DNA of 64,000 bases, from assembly GCF_016093545.1 (NCBI RefSeq), contig NZ_JADKYX010000024.1, positions 57,075-121,074 on the forward strand, in the 5' to 3' direction. The DNA is from Massilia rhizosphaerae (lineage in GTDB: Bacteria; Pseudomonadota; Gammaproteobacteria; Burkholderiales; Burkholderiaceae_D). Of this stretch, positions 19,280 to 28,410 are shown piece by piece. The notes beneath the pieces are model-generated. The model saw only the letters and a list, made by a program, of their open reading frames with translations. It was not told the origin of the DNA and did not search any database. Position 1 is the stretch's first letter, and each line of letters begins with the position of its first letter. Both the position numbers and the translations under genes were made by a program.

Positions 19280-19927
19280 ATGCATTCTGTTGCTTACGGC
19301 CGTACGCAGGGCAAACCCACGGTATTGATCGTCGACGATGAGGTCATCAATATAAAAATGATCGCCGACGTATTGGCCGATGAATGCGAGGTACTGTTCG
19401 CATGCAGCGCAGCCGAGGCGTTGCAACTCGCGCAGGCGCAGACGCCGGATGTCATCCTGCTCGACGTCGTGATGCCGGATCTCGATGGCTATACCGTCTG
19501 CGCCAGGCTCAAGAGCGATCCCGCCACCGCCGACATTCCAGTGATCTTCATCACATCGCTGGATGCGGTGGAGCAGGAGGTCAAGGGCTTCGAAGCCGGG
19601 GCGATCGATTATGTGACCAAGCCTCTGCGCCTTTCGGCCGTCAAGGCGCGGGTGCAGAAGCATATCGGCTACCGCCGCGCGCAGACCGCCGCCAGCGGAA
19701 TGCAGACGACTCCGGAACCCGATCTTGCGGCGCTCAGTGCACGCCAGAAGGAAATCTTCGCCTGGGTACAGGCCGGCAAGACCAATTGGGAAATCGCCCG
19801 GATCATTGGCTGTTCGGAAGATAACGTGAAGTACCACATGAAGAAGATCATGCGGGTGTTCGACGTGTCCAACCGTACGCTCGTGGCGGCGCTCCATCCG
19901 CGCATCGACCCGCGCGGCATCGTATAG
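19280..19927 (+). CDS. LuxR-family two-component response regulator
   Basis: The protein (215 aa) has an N-terminal receiver domain (residues about 13-130) with acidic pocket V-D-D-E, phospho-acceptor Asp62 in I-L-L-D-V-V-M-P-D and a conserved K in V-T-K-P. A C-terminal LuxR/FixJ-type DNA-binding domain (about 150-210) follows, with L-S-A-R-Q-K-E-I-F-A-W and N-V-K-Y-H-M-K-K-I. It ends 1 nt before the hybrid kinase gene, so the two are one operon and a likely cognate system. Its targets are unknown; the neighbouring acyl pathway cluster is a candidate by position only. Confidence 0.9.
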   Translation: MHSVAYGRTQGKPTVLIVDDEVINIKMIADVLADECEVLFACSAAEALQLAQAQTPDVILLDVVMPDLDGYTVCARLKSDPATADIPVIFITSLDAVEQEVKGFEAGAIDYVTKPLRLSAVKARVQKHIGYRRAQTAASGMQTTPEPDLAALSARQKEIFAWVQAGKTNWEIARIIGCSEDNVKYHMKKIMRVFDVSNRTLVAALHPRIDPRGIV

Positions 19928-19928
19928 C

Positions 19929-22900
19929 TTGTCCGTGCATTCACCGGCTGGACCGCAAGTCACCGGCCTGCCGCGCAGCAGCCGTGTACTGGGCTTCATC
20001 GCCGGCCACTGGCGGGGCCTGCTGAAGGCCTATCTGGCCGGCCTCGTGCTCCTGGTTGGCGCCGCGTACCAGCGCGGCACGGACGTGGCGCTCGCCCGGG
20101 TCGACCGTTTTCTCGATTCTCGCATCAACTCGCATCACCAATACCTCACGCAGGCGATCGAACGCTACCGGCTCATTCCCGAGATCGTCGCCAGCTCCGA
20201 CGACGTGACGCAGCTGCTGACACGGCCCGGGCCCAGCGGCGTCTCCCGGGTCAACCGCGTCCTCGACATGCTGGCCCAGCATACCGAAGCGGAAGACATC
20301 TATGTGCTGGATCACGAGGGCGTGGTGCTCGCGGCCAACCACTGCGGCCAGCGCAAGTCGATCATCGGTGCGAGCTACGGCGGCCGTCCGTATTTCCGTA
20401 ACGCGAAAGCGGGCCAGACGGGATGGTTCATGGGCCTCGGCGTCACACGGCGGACGATCGGTTATTACCTCGCGCGGCCGGTAGTCGTCGACCACGTGCT
20501 GCGCGGGGTCGTCGCCATGCGCCTCTCCCTCGAACCCTTCAATGCACATCTGCGCGAGTATTGGACGCGCAACGGGGAGATCGTCCTGCTCGCGGACCCA
20601 CGCGGCATGGTGCTGGCGAGTCCGGAAGAGCGATGGCGCTTTCACGCCCTTGGCAGCCCGGCGGACAACGCCCTGCCGCCGCTGCCGGTCACGGTCGCCA
20701 AGGTGCTCGGCCCGCGCCTGGAACTGGTGCGCTTCGCCGACCTGCCGGGACGGAGCTTCGTCCAGAAATCGTTCGATTCGGCGGCGCTGGGCGCGCGCAT
20801 CTACCTGTACGTCGACGCCGAGCAGTATTGGGAGCCGATCATCCTGCACGTCCTCGCAGCCGTGCTGGTGGCCCTGACCCTGCTGTGCGCCACCATCGTT
20901 CTGGTGCATCGCTGGATGTACCAGAACCGGCTGGTGACGGCGGAACTGTCGCGCCGTGACGAAGCACTGCGGCAAAGCGAGAAGCGCCTCCAGACCATCG
21001 TGGACAACAGCGACGCGGTGATCCACATGAAGGACCTGGCGGGGCGCTACCTTCTGGCGAACCGCCGCTTCAGGGAACTCGCCCTCCGCGAGGTCGTCGG
21101 CCGCTCGGCCCACGAGCTCTTTCCGGAGGAGTTCGCGCGGATCTGGGCCGCCAACGACCAGCGGGTGATCCGGTCCGGCCAGGGCGACCAGTTCGACGAA
21201 CCGATCCCGGTGGCGGGCGGCGTGCGTACCTACCTGTCCGCCAAGTTCCCGCTGTTCGACGAAAGCGGGGCGATCAGCGCCATCTGCGCCGTGTCCACCG
21301 ATATCACGGACCGCAAGCGTGCCGAGGACGAGATCCAGGAACTCAACCGGACGCTCGAACAGCGTGTGCACGAGCGTACCGCGGAGCTGGAGGCTGCCAA
21401 GGAAGCGGCCGAGGCGGCGAACCGGACCAAGTCCGAATTCCTGGCGACGATGAGCCACGAGATCCGCACGCCGATCCACACAATCATCGGCGCGACCGAC
21501 CTGGCGCTCCAGACCGGCCCGGATGCGCGCCAGCAAGGGTACCTGGCCAACGTGAACGCCGCCGCGACGGCGCTGCTCGGCGTGATCAACGATATCCTCG
21601 ACTTTTCCAAGATCGAGGCAGGCAAGATGCAGATCGAGCAGGTCCGGTTCGATCCGCGCGATGTCCTGGCCCGCCTGGAGGCGATGATCGGCTTGCGCGC
21701 GCGCGCGAAGTGCTTGCGCTTCGTCGTGCGGGCGGCGCCGGAGGTGCCGCGCGCCGTGGTCGGCGATCCCATGCGGGTTGGCCAGATATTGCTCAACCTC
21801 GTCGACAATGCCGTGAAGTTCACCGCGCGCGGCGAGGTGTCGGTGGAGCTCGGATGCGAGCCGGGCCAGGCACATACGCTGCGCTTCATCGTCGCCGATA
21901 CCGGCGTCGGCATCACGCCGGATAACGTCGAGCGCGTGTTCGAACCGTTCTGTCAGGCCGACCAGAGCAGTACGCAGCGCCATGGCGGCACCGGACTCGG
22001 ACTGGCCATCAGCAAGAAGCTGACGGAAGCCATGGGAGGCAGCATTGCCTTGCACAGCACGCCTGGCGCGGGCAGCCGTTTCCTCGTGCGGCTGCCGTTC
22101 GGCTGCCCGTTGCGGGCGACGCCGGCGGACACCCTGCCGGTGGCGGCCGCGCCCGCGTCGACGGCGGAGCGCAGCCTGCGTGGCGTGCGCGTGCTGATTG
22201 CCGAAGACAACGAGATCAACCGGCGCATGACGCTTGAAATCCTGCAGGCGCAGGGCGTCGTCTGCGCCACGGCCGCGGACGGCGTGCAGGCGCTGGCCAT
22301 GGCGCTGGCGCCGACGGCCTCGTATGACCTGGTATTGATGGATGTGCGCATGCCCGACATGGACGGGATCGAAGCTGCCCGGCGGATCCGGGCGGCGGGC
22401 CTTGCTCGTCTGCCGATCGTCGCCATGACGGCGCATGCGATGGACCAGGACGTGCAGCATTGCATCGCGGCCGGCATGGATGCGCATCTGGCCAAGCCTT
22501 TCCACCCGCACCAGCTGCTGGCGGCGATCGCGTCGCACACCGGACGCCATGCGCCGGCCGCGGCGTCCGTGGAACCGGCGCGCCCGGCGGGGACCGCCCT
22601 GCCGCCGGCTTTGGCCGGTTTCGACGGGCTCGAGCAAGCGCTGGACCGGGTGAACGGCAACGACATCCTGCTGCGCGAACTGCTCCAGATATTCCGTACG
22701 CGCTTCGGCGACTGGATTTCCGCGTTGCGCGACGCCCTGGCGAGCGGCGACGGCGCACGCGCGCACCACATGACGCATGCCCTGCGCGGTGCCGCAGCCG
22801 CCCTCGGTGCGGGGCAGGTGGCCGCGCGCGCGGGACATGTGGAAATGTTCATTGCACGGCACGGCCTTCCGGTGCCGGAGACGATGCCGGCCGCGCTCGA

Positions 22901-23198
22901 GGAAGCATTGCGTCGAGCGCTTGAATCGATCGCGGGACTGCCGCCGGGCGTGCCCGTGGTGGCCGCGCCGGCGCCGCGACCGGGTCGCAGCGTATCGGAA
23001 CTGGTCGGCCTGCTCGATGACGCGCTGGCGGTCAACAGCATGGGCGCGGCCGGCCTGGTCGCACAGCTGCGCCATGCGGCGGCGGACGCCGGCGGGGCCG
23101 CCCGGCTCGATGAGTTGGGCCGTGCCGTCGACCAGCTCAACTATCGCGCTGCGCGCGCGATCCTGGCTGCGTTTTCGGCCCGGGTCGCGGCGCCATGA
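19929..23198 (+). CDS. Hybrid sensor histidine kinase (sensor-PAS-HisKA-HATPase-REC-HPt)
   Basis: A 1089-residue membrane kinase. Two membrane helices (about 30-48 and 303-325) flank a periplasmic sensor that looks like a Cache-type domain. A PAS domain (about 355-465), a coiled coil, HisKA with His510 in M-S-H-E-I-R-T-P, an HATPase domain (N box, D-T-G-V-G-I and G-T-G-L-G-L-A-I), a receiver domain with Asp805 in V-L-M-D-V-R-M-P-D, and a C-terminal HPt domain with His950 in T-H-A-L-R-G-A-A complete the phosphorelay. The start could be TTG at 19929 or GTG at 19935; neither has a strong ribosome site, as expected for coupling to the upstream regulator. Confidence 0.9.
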   Translation: MSVHSPAGPQVTGLPRSSRVLGFIAGHWRGLLKAYLAGLVLLVGAAYQRGTDVALARVDRFLDSRINSHHQYLTQAIERYRLIPEIVASSDDVTQLLTRPGPSGVSRVNRVLDMLAQHTEAEDIYVLDHEGVVLAANHCGQRKSIIGASYGGRPYFRNAKAGQTGWFMGLGVTRRTIGYYLARPVVVDHVLRGVVAMRLSLEPFNAHLREYWTRNGEIVLLADPRGMVLASPEERWRFHALGSPADNALPPLPVTVAKVLGPRLELVRFADLPGRSFVQKSFDSAALGARIYLYVDAEQYWEPIILHVLAAVLVALTLLCATIVLVHRWMYQNRLVTAELSRRDEALRQSEKRLQTIVDNSDAVIHMKDLAGRYLLANRRFRELALREVVGRSAHELFPEEFARIWAANDQRVIRSGQGDQFDEPIPVAGGVRTYLSAKFPLFDESGAISAICAVSTDITDRKRAEDEIQELNRTLEQRVHERTAELEAAKEAAEAANRTKSEFLATMSHEIRTPIHTIIGATDLALQTGPDARQQGYLANVNAAATALLGVINDILDFSKIEAGKMQIEQVRFDPRDVLARLEAMIGLRARAKCLRFVVRAAPEVPRAVVGDPMRVGQILLNLVDNAVKFTARGEVSVELGCEPGQAHTLRFIVADTGVGITPDNVERVFEPFCQADQSSTQRHGGTGLGLAISKKLTEAMGGSIALHSTPGAGSRFLVRLPFGCPLRATPADTLPVAAAPASTAERSLRGVRVLIAEDNEINRRMTLEILQAQGVVCATAADGVQALAMALAPTASYDLVLMDVRMPDMDGIEAARRIRAAGLARLPIVAMTAHAMDQDVQHCIAAGMDAHLAKPFHPHQLLAAIASHTGRHAPAAASVEPARPAGTALPPALAGFDGLEQALDRVNGNDILLRELLQIFRTRFGDWISALRDALASGDGARAHHMTHALRGAAAALGAGQVAARAGHVEMFIARHGLPVPETMPAALEEALRRALESIAGLPPGVPVVAAPAPRPGRSVSELVGLLDDALAVNSMGAAGLVAQLRHAAADAGGAARLDELGRAVDQLNYRAARAILAAFSARVAAP

Positions 23199-23208
23199 CG
23201 ACGGTCTT

Positions 23209-24600
23209 TCACGGGGCGGGCTTGCGCCGCATGGCGCTGGTGCCGGCTGCCAGCAGCGCGAGTGACGCCGCGCCGGTTGCCAGCGCCGCCGTCGGGTCGG
23301 CCGGCCCCAGGGCGAACAGGAGGGCGGCGGCTACCGCACCCAGCGACTGGCCCAGCAGCCGCCCGAGCGCCTGCAGGCCGCTCGCACCGCCGCTGCGCTC
23401 GCGCGGTGCGCTGCCCATGATCACGCGATTGTTCGGCGACTGGAACAGGCCGAAGCCCAAGCCGCACACGGCCAGGCGCCAGGCGATCCCGATACGGTCC
23501 GGCGTGCCGCCGAGCGCCGCAACGCCAGCCAGTCCAGCCGCCAGGCACAGCATGCCGGCGATGCACAGGCGCCCTGGTGCGAAACGGTCCGACAGGCGTC
23601 CGGCGAGCGGAGCGACGAGCGCCGTCGCCAACGGCCAGGGTGTCATCAACAGGCCGGTCGCGGTCTCGGACATGCCGAGCGTCCGTTCGAAGTAGAACGG
23701 CAAGGCGATCAATGCCATGGTCTGGGCGGCGAACGCGCCGATCGACGTGGCCAGGGACAGCACGAACACGGGCAGGCGCAGCAGATCGAGCGGCAGCACC
23801 GGATGCGCGCTGCGGCGTTCGCGGCGCAGCAGGGCGGCACCGCACGCCAGGCCAACGGCAACGAGCGCGCCGCCCCGCTGCGCGCCGCCGGCTTCGCCGA
23901 AGTACCCCAGGCCGCCGATGAGCGGACCGAACGTGAGGGCATTCAGCAGGACGCTGAGGGCATCGACGCGGCGGTGGGAGGTGGGCGACGCCGGCAGGGC
24001 CAGCGCGGCCACCAGCAGCGCGATCGCGCCGAGTGGGACGTTGATCAGGAACAGCCACTTCCAGTCGGCCACCGCCAGCACTGCCGCCGCCAGGGTGGGA
24101 CCGGCGGCCGACGAGACGGCCACGGTCAGCGAGGCATAACCCATGCCCACGCCGAGTTGCGCTTTCGGGAACAGGCTGCGCACGAGCGCGATGTTGACGC
24201 TCATGATCCCGGCCGCGCCCAGGCCCTGCACGACGCGCGCGCCGGCCAGTAGTGCCAGTGTGGGCGCGCGCGCGCAGGCCAGCGAGGCGAGCGTGAACAC
24301 GGCGAGCCCGCCCCAGTAGACCCTCTTGTAACCGAGCCGGTCGCCCAGGGCGGCCAGTGGCAGCAGCGATACCGTCACCGCGAGCTGGTAGGCATTCACG
24401 ACCCAGACCGCCTGCGCCGCGTCGACGGCGAGGGCCTGGCTGATGGACGGCAGGGCCACGTTGACGATGGCCGTGTCGAGCACCGCCATCGTGACGGCAA
24501 TGGCAATCGCCAGGAAGGCGAAGGCGCGTTGCCGCGGCGGCAGGCCGTCCGGCGTTGTCGCCGCGAGCGCGGCGGCGATGGTCGGGGTTGGCTTATCCAT
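23209..24600 (-). CDS. MFS drug/metabolite exporter, DHA2-like
   Basis: The membrane protein (463 aa) belongs to the major facilitator superfamily. It shows the antiporter motif A-V-L-D-T-A-I-V-N-V-A-L-P in the first helix, W-V-V-N-A-Y-Q-L, and G-D-R-L-G-Y-K-R in the loop between helices 2 and 3, as in the EmrB/QacA (DHA2) group. The ATG chosen overlaps the end of the monooxygenase gene by 8 nt, making it the last gene of the minus-strand operon. A longer reading from 24714 would lie inside the upstream gene and is unlikely. Operon position suggests export of, or resistance to, the product of the divergent acyl pathway. It converges on the kinase gene with a 10-nt gap. Confidence 0.85.
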   Translation of the reverse strand: MDKPTPTIAAALAATTPDGLPPRQRAFAFLAIAIAVTMAVLDTAIVNVALPSISQALAVDAAQAVWVVNAYQLAVTVSLLPLAALGDRLGYKRVYWGGLAVFTLASLACARAPTLALLAGARVVQGLGAAGIMSVNIALVRSLFPKAQLGVGMGYASLTVAVSSAAGPTLAAAVLAVADWKWLFLINVPLGAIALLVAALALPASPTSHRRVDALSVLLNALTFGPLIGGLGYFGEAGGAQRGGALVAVGLACGAALLRRERRSAHPVLPLDLLRLPVFVLSLATSIGAFAAQTMALIALPFYFERTLGMSETATGLLMTPWPLATALVAPLAGRLSDRFAPGRLCIAGMLCLAAGLAGVAALGGTPDRIGIAWRLAVCGLGFGLFQSPNNRVIMGSAPRERSGGASGLQALGRLLGQSLGAVAAALLFALGPADPTAALATGAASLALLAAGTSAMRRKPAP

Positions 24601-25906
24601 GGGTGCGCGGCCGGGACAGGCCGAGGTTGCCGCGCAGCGTGTCGTCTTCGTAGCGGGTGCGGAACAGGCCGCGCCGCTGCAGCTCCGGTACCACCATCTC
24701 GACGAAGTCGTCATGGCCTTCCGGCGCCGAATGGAACACCATGATGAATCCGTCGCACGCTTCGCCGAGCAGCCATTTTTCCATCTGGTCGGCGATCTCG
24801 CCGGGCGTGCCGATCATTTCTCCGATGCCCGAGCGCGCGGCGCGCCGGGCCAGCTCCCGCACGGTCAGGTTTTCGCGTCGTGCCAGCGCGACCCATTCCT
24901 GCTGGTGGCCCTTGCTTCGTTCCGTCTCGGGCAGCTCCGGCAGCGGCTTGTCCAGATCGAACTGCGACGCGTCCACGCCCAGCTTCAGCGACAGGTTCGG
25001 CAGATGGCTGTCCACATGCACCAGGTCGTCCATGAACGCCTTCTTGCGGTGTGCCTCGGCCGTCGTGCGTCCCACGTATACCTGGTTCGCCGGCAGGATC
25101 TTCAACTGGTCCGGGTCGCGGCCGGCCGCGCATGCGCGCGCCTTGACGTCGGCATAGAACGCGCGCGCCGTATCGAAGGTACTCGAGTTCGAAAAGAACA
25201 AGTCGGCCTTTTCGGCCCCCATCTGGCGCGCCGCGTCGGAACCGCCGGCCAGCGTGATCACGGGCCAGCCCTGCACCGGGCGCGCCACGTTCAGCGGGCC
25301 CTTCACGGAAAAGAACCTGCCCTTGTGGTTCAGGGCGCGTACCTTGGCGGGATCGAAGAAGATGCCGCTGTCCTTGTCCATCAGCAGCGCATCGTCGTCC
25401 CAGCCGTCCCACAGCCCGGTGACGACGTCGAAGAATTCGCGGGCGCGGTCGTAGCGGTCGGCGTGTCGCGCCGCGCTCTCGAAGCCGAAGTTGTAGGCAG
25501 CCTCCGGATTGACGGTCGTGACGATGTTCCATCCGGCCCTGCCGGCGCTCAAATGGTCGAGCGAGGCGAAGCGGCGGGCCACGAGATAGGGCTCCTCGTA
25601 GCTGGTGCTGCCGGTCGCAATCAGGCCGATCCGGCTGGTGCAGGCGGCCAGCGCAGGCATCACCATCAGCGGGTCGAACGATGTGATCGTGGCGCTGCGC
25701 CTGAGGGCGGATTGCGGCATCGACATGACGGCCAGGTGGTCGGCCATGAAGATCGCATCGAAGCAGGCGCGCTCCAGTTTCAGCGCCAGATCCTTGAGGA
25801 TCGGCCAGCTCATGTTCGCGTCCGGTGCGGCTTGCGGGTGCTTCCACCAGGCCGTGTGCAGGGAGATCGGGCGCATGAAGGCGCCCAGGATGAGTCGTTT
25901 GTTCAC
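24593..25906 (-). CDS. Luciferase-like FMN-dependent monooxygenase (NtaA/SnaA/DszA type)
   Basis: These enzymes use FMNH2 from a separate reductase and O2 to oxidise organic substrates. The 437 residues show the group's features: the N-terminal strand L-I-L-G-A-F, A-W-W-K-H-P, I-F-M-A-D-H near residue 55, G-L-I-A-T-G-S-T-S-Y-E-E-P-Y, and G-W-N-I-V-T-T. Start is GTG with a GAGGAG ribosome site. The partner reductase is three genes upstream in the same operon. The substrate cannot be read from sequence. Confidence 0.88.
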   Translation of the reverse strand: MNKRLILGAFMRPISLHTAWWKHPQAAPDANMSWPILKDLALKLERACFDAIFMADHLAVMSMPQSALRRSATITSFDPLMVMPALAACTSRIGLIATGSTSYEEPYLVARRFASLDHLSAGRAGWNIVTTVNPEAAYNFGFESAARHADRYDRAREFFDVVTGLWDGWDDDALLMDKDSGIFFDPAKVRALNHKGRFFSVKGPLNVARPVQGWPVITLAGGSDAARQMGAEKADLFFSNSSTFDTARAFYADVKARACAAGRDPDQLKILPANQVYVGRTTAEAHRKKAFMDDLVHVDSHLPNLSLKLGVDASQFDLDKPLPELPETERSKGHQQEWVALARRENLTVRELARRAARSGIGEMIGTPGEIADQMEKWLLGEACDGFIMVFHSAPEGHDDFVEMVVPELQRRGLFRTRYEDDTLRGNLGLSRPRTHG

Positions 25907-25930
25907 GAATTGCTCCTCGGTGGTGGCGGT

Positions 25931-27043
25931 TCAGCCAAGCAGGCGCGCCAGTTCGTCGTGGATGGCGCGGCCCATCCCCCCGGTCGACAGCGTGCGCGTG
26001 CCGGGCGTGCGGATATCGTCCGTACGCAGCCCGGCTGCCAGCACGTTGGCAACGGCCTGTTCGACCAGGCCGGCCGCATCGACCAGGCCGAACGACGTGC
26101 GCAGGCACATGGCGAAGGAATTGATCATCGCAATCGGGTTCGCCAGCGCCTTGCCGGCGATATCCGGGGCGGAACCGTGCACCGGTTCGTACAGGGCGCG
26201 GCGCCCGCCGCCGGCCGCGTCGGCCGCGCCGAGCGAGGCCGAGGGTAGCATGCCGATCGAACCGGTGAGCATCGCCGCCACGTCGGACAACAGGTCGCCG
26301 AACAGGTTGTCGGTCAGGATCACGTCGAACTGCTTCGGTGCGCGCACCAGCTGCATGCCGAGGGAATCGGCCAGCTGGTGTTCCAGGTGAACGTCGGGAT
26401 ATTCGTTGCGGTGGAGCGCCGTGATCACCTCGTTCCAGAGCACGCCCGACTTCATCACGTTGCGCTTCTCCGCCGACGTGACCTTGTTGCCGCGCTGGCG
26501 CGCCAGTTCGAACGCGACCCTGCCCACGCGCTCGATCTCGTGGGTGTCGTACACCTGGGTGTCGATGCCGCGGCGCTGGCCGTTGCCGAGATCGAGGATT
26601 TCCTTGGGTTCGCCGAAATAGATGCCGCCGGTGAGCTCGCGTACCAGCATCAGGTCCAGGCCATCGACCAATTCGCGTTTCAGCGACGAGGCATCGGCCA
26701 GGGCCGGGTAGCAGACGGCGGGGCGCAGGTTGGCGAACAGCTGCAGCTCCTTGCGTAGCCGGAACAGCCCGGCCTCGGGGCGCACGTCGTACGGGACGCC
26801 GTCCCAGCGCGGGCCGCCGACGGCGCCCAGCAGCACGGCGTCGGCCGCCTGCGCCAGGGCCATGTCGGCATCGGAAATCGCGCGCCCGCACGCGTCGTAG
26901 GCACAGCCGCCGACCAGGCCGGTCTCGACCTCGAAGCGTGCCACGCCGGCCTGGCCCAGCAGGGTGGCCAGCGGGCGCACCTGTTCCATCACCTCGGGAC
27001 CGATGCCGTCGCCTGGCAGCATCAGCAGTTTGTGGGTAGTCAT
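25931..27043 (-). CDS. leuB: LeuB-type 3-isopropylmalate dehydrogenase, cluster-located
   Basis: A 370-residue decarboxylating dehydrogenase of the isocitrate/isopropylmalate family. It has L-P-G-D-G-I-G-P-E, the substrate loop E-L-T-G-G-I-Y-F-G, S-A-E-K-R-N-V-M-K-S, D-N-L-F-G-D-L-L-S-D and E-P-V-H-G-S-A-P-D-I-A-G-K, all typical of LeuB. No leuC, leuD or leuA is nearby. It lies between a GST and a monooxygenase in a tailoring operon, so it may be a paralogue acting on a related 3-substituted malate. Its ATG overlaps the GST stop by 4 nt, with an AAGGA ribosome site inside the GST end. Confidence 0.85.
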   Translation of the reverse strand: MTTHKLLMLPGDGIGPEVMEQVRPLATLLGQAGVARFEVETGLVGGCAYDACGRAISDADMALAQAADAVLLGAVGGPRWDGVPYDVRPEAGLFRLRKELQLFANLRPAVCYPALADASSLKRELVDGLDLMLVRELTGGIYFGEPKEILDLGNGQRRGIDTQVYDTHEIERVGRVAFELARQRGNKVTSAEKRNVMKSGVLWNEVITALHRNEYPDVHLEHQLADSLGMQLVRAPKQFDVILTDNLFGDLLSDVAAMLTGSIGMLPSASLGAADAAGGGRRALYEPVHGSAPDIAGKALANPIAMINSFAMCLRTSFGLVDAAGLVEQAVANVLAAGLRTDDIRTPGTRTLSTGGMGRAIHDELARLLG

Positions 27044-27702
27044 GCGTTACATCCTTTGGAAAAAACGATAAGTGGAATCGTGATACCCTCGGCGCGCAGC
27101 GTGGCCTGCACGGCCGGGCGCTGTCCGGCCCGGTGCACGTGCGCGCTCCAGGCTGGAAAACGGTCCATGTCCAGTCCGAGAACGTGGCCCCAGCGGAAGA
27201 AGATCAGCAGCATCGGATCGACGACCGAATAGCCCGACGCCAGCGCCCATTCCTGTTCCGCCAGGCGCCCGTCGATGTGGGTGAAGGCGTCGAGCAGATT
27301 GGCGATGCCCTTGTCCTTGACGGCGGGATGGGTCGCAACGTCGGGTGAAAACCGCCCGGGGTGGAGGGTTTGGCTGACGGACGACGCCAGCACGGCGCTG
27401 AGCCAGTTGGTCCATTCGACGGCGCGCGCCACGCCCAGCGGGTCGTCCGGCAGCAGGCCGCTGTCCGGATGCCTGAGCGCCAGGTAGTACATGATCGCCG
27501 CCGACTCCGTGATGACGTGGCCATCCGCCAGCAGGACGGGAATCTTCCCTTTTGGATTGAGTCGCCTGAATTCGGCGGATTGCGTCGCGCCTTCCTTGAT
27601 CGCGACGTGCACGGCCTCGAACGGCTTGCCGATTTCGTACAGGACGACGTGCGGCGCGAACGACATGTGGCCGGGGCAGTAGTAGAGAGTGGGTGGGTTC
27701 AT
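27040..27702 (-). CDS. Glutathione S-transferase family protein
   Basis: The 220-residue protein has the thioredoxin-like GST N-domain (T-L-Y-Y-C-P-G-H-M-S at the start, G-K-I-P-V-L and E-S-A-A-I-M-Y-Y-L, the glutathione-binding cis-Pro and Glu-Ser) and an all-helical C-domain. It overlaps leuB and follows the flavin reductase gene after 13 nt. GSTs in catabolic or biosynthetic clusters often isomerise or remove groups from reactive intermediates; the real substrate is unknown. Confidence 0.87.
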   Translation of the reverse strand: MNPPTLYYCPGHMSFAPHVVLYEIGKPFEAVHVAIKEGATQSAEFRRLNPKGKIPVLLADGHVITESAAIMYYLALRHPDSGLLPDDPLGVARAVEWTNWLSAVLASSVSQTLHPGRFSPDVATHPAVKDKGIANLLDAFTHIDGRLAEQEWALASGYSVVDPMLLIFFRWGHVLGLDMDRFPAWSAHVHRAGQRPAVQATLRAEGITIPLIVFSKGCNA

Positions 27703-27715
27703 GGTCGGCGTACGG

Positions 27716-28225
27716 TCAGTCGGACAGCGGGAGCGGGCTGTGGCAGAAGCGTCCGCTCGCGAACACCAGCGGCGCGCGCTCCAGCTGGTAGTTGAAGCGT
27801 TCGACCCGGCCGAGATAAAGCACGTGGTCGCCGCCGTCGACGCGGGCGTGCACGCGGCACTCGAACACGGCGGCGGCGCCGTCGATCAGCGGCACGCCGG
27901 CGCAGCCGCCGCGCCAGCCGATCTGGTCGAACGGATCGTCCAGCTTCGCGGCAAAGCGCTGCGCCAGCGCCTGCTGTCCGGCGGCCAGCACGTGGATGGC
28001 GAACGCGTCCGCCCGCTCGAACGCGGCGCGCGAGCGCGAGCCGTTATTCAGGCTCCAGGCGACGAGCGGCGGATCGAGCGAGACGGCATTGAACGAATTC
28101 ACCGTCAACCCCATGGGGCGGCCTTCCGGGCCGGCCGTGGTGACGATGGTGACGCCGGTGGGGAACATCCCCAGCGCGGCACGCAATTGCGCATGCGGGC
28201 GGGTGGGCGAAGCAAGCGTGGACAT
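27716..28225 (-). CDS. Flavin reductase (HpaC-like), first gene of minus-strand operon
   Basis: This 169-residue protein has the flavin reductase domain: F-P-T-G-V-T-I-V-T-T, G-L-T-V-N-S-F-N-A-V-S-L-D-P-P-L-V, and the C-terminal G-D-H-V-L-Y-L-G-R-V. It would supply reduced flavin to the luciferase-like monooxygenase of the same operon. I chose the ATG giving M-S-T-L-A-S-P; an earlier in-frame ATG at 28282 adds a Cys-rich stretch unlike the family. It faces the KAS III gene across a promoter region with a 30-bp palindrome. Confidence 0.88.
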   Translation of the reverse strand: MSTLASPTRPHAQLRAALGMFPTGVTIVTTAGPEGRPMGLTVNSFNAVSLDPPLVAWSLNNGSRSRAAFERADAFAIHVLAAGQQALAQRFAAKLDDPFDQIGWRGGCAGVPLIDGAAAVFECRVHARVDGGDHVLYLGRVERFNYQLERAPLVFASGRFCHSPLPLSD

Positions 28226-28285
28226 GGTCGATAGCGGAGCGGGTCGAGTGGTACAGGCGACACATGATCGGCAAACCGGCACGCG

Positions 28286-28315
28286 GGAGCAACTACCCGG
28301 CCGGGTAGTTGCTCC
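28286..28315. promoter_or_regulatory. Perfect 30-bp palindrome, probable operator
   Basis: Two 15-bp arms (GGAGCAACTACCCGG and its exact complement) meet with no spacer between 28300 and 28301. The site lies in the 185-bp gap between the divergent flavin reductase and KAS III genes. There is no T-run after it and genes diverge from it, so a dimeric repressor or activator site is more likely than a terminator. No DNA-binding regulator is encoded inside the cluster. Confidence 0.7.
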
Positions 28316-28410
28316 TCCGGCCGATTCTCACGATCATGGCCGCCATTCGCCTGCCGCCTGTCCGGCGCCGCCGCGAACCTTGTCCATCCCCATTCACATC
28401 GAGCCTATCC

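Noticed and set aside
19941..23075. 1044-codon minus-strand open frame opposite the hybrid kinase
   Set aside because: It is a shadow of the kinase gene: low-complexity Arg/His/Ala translation with no motif.
24601..24714. N-terminal extension of the MFS exporter
   Set aside because: It would read through the monooxygenase gene and lacks hydrophobic or family features; the ATG at 24600 gives the normal start.
28286..28315. Palindrome as a transcription terminator
   Set aside because: Genes diverge from it and no T-run follows on either side.
28309..28410. Upstream in-frame start for KAS III
   Set aside because: It would place coding sequence inside the 30-bp palindrome and adds a Pro/Arg-rich leader absent from the family.
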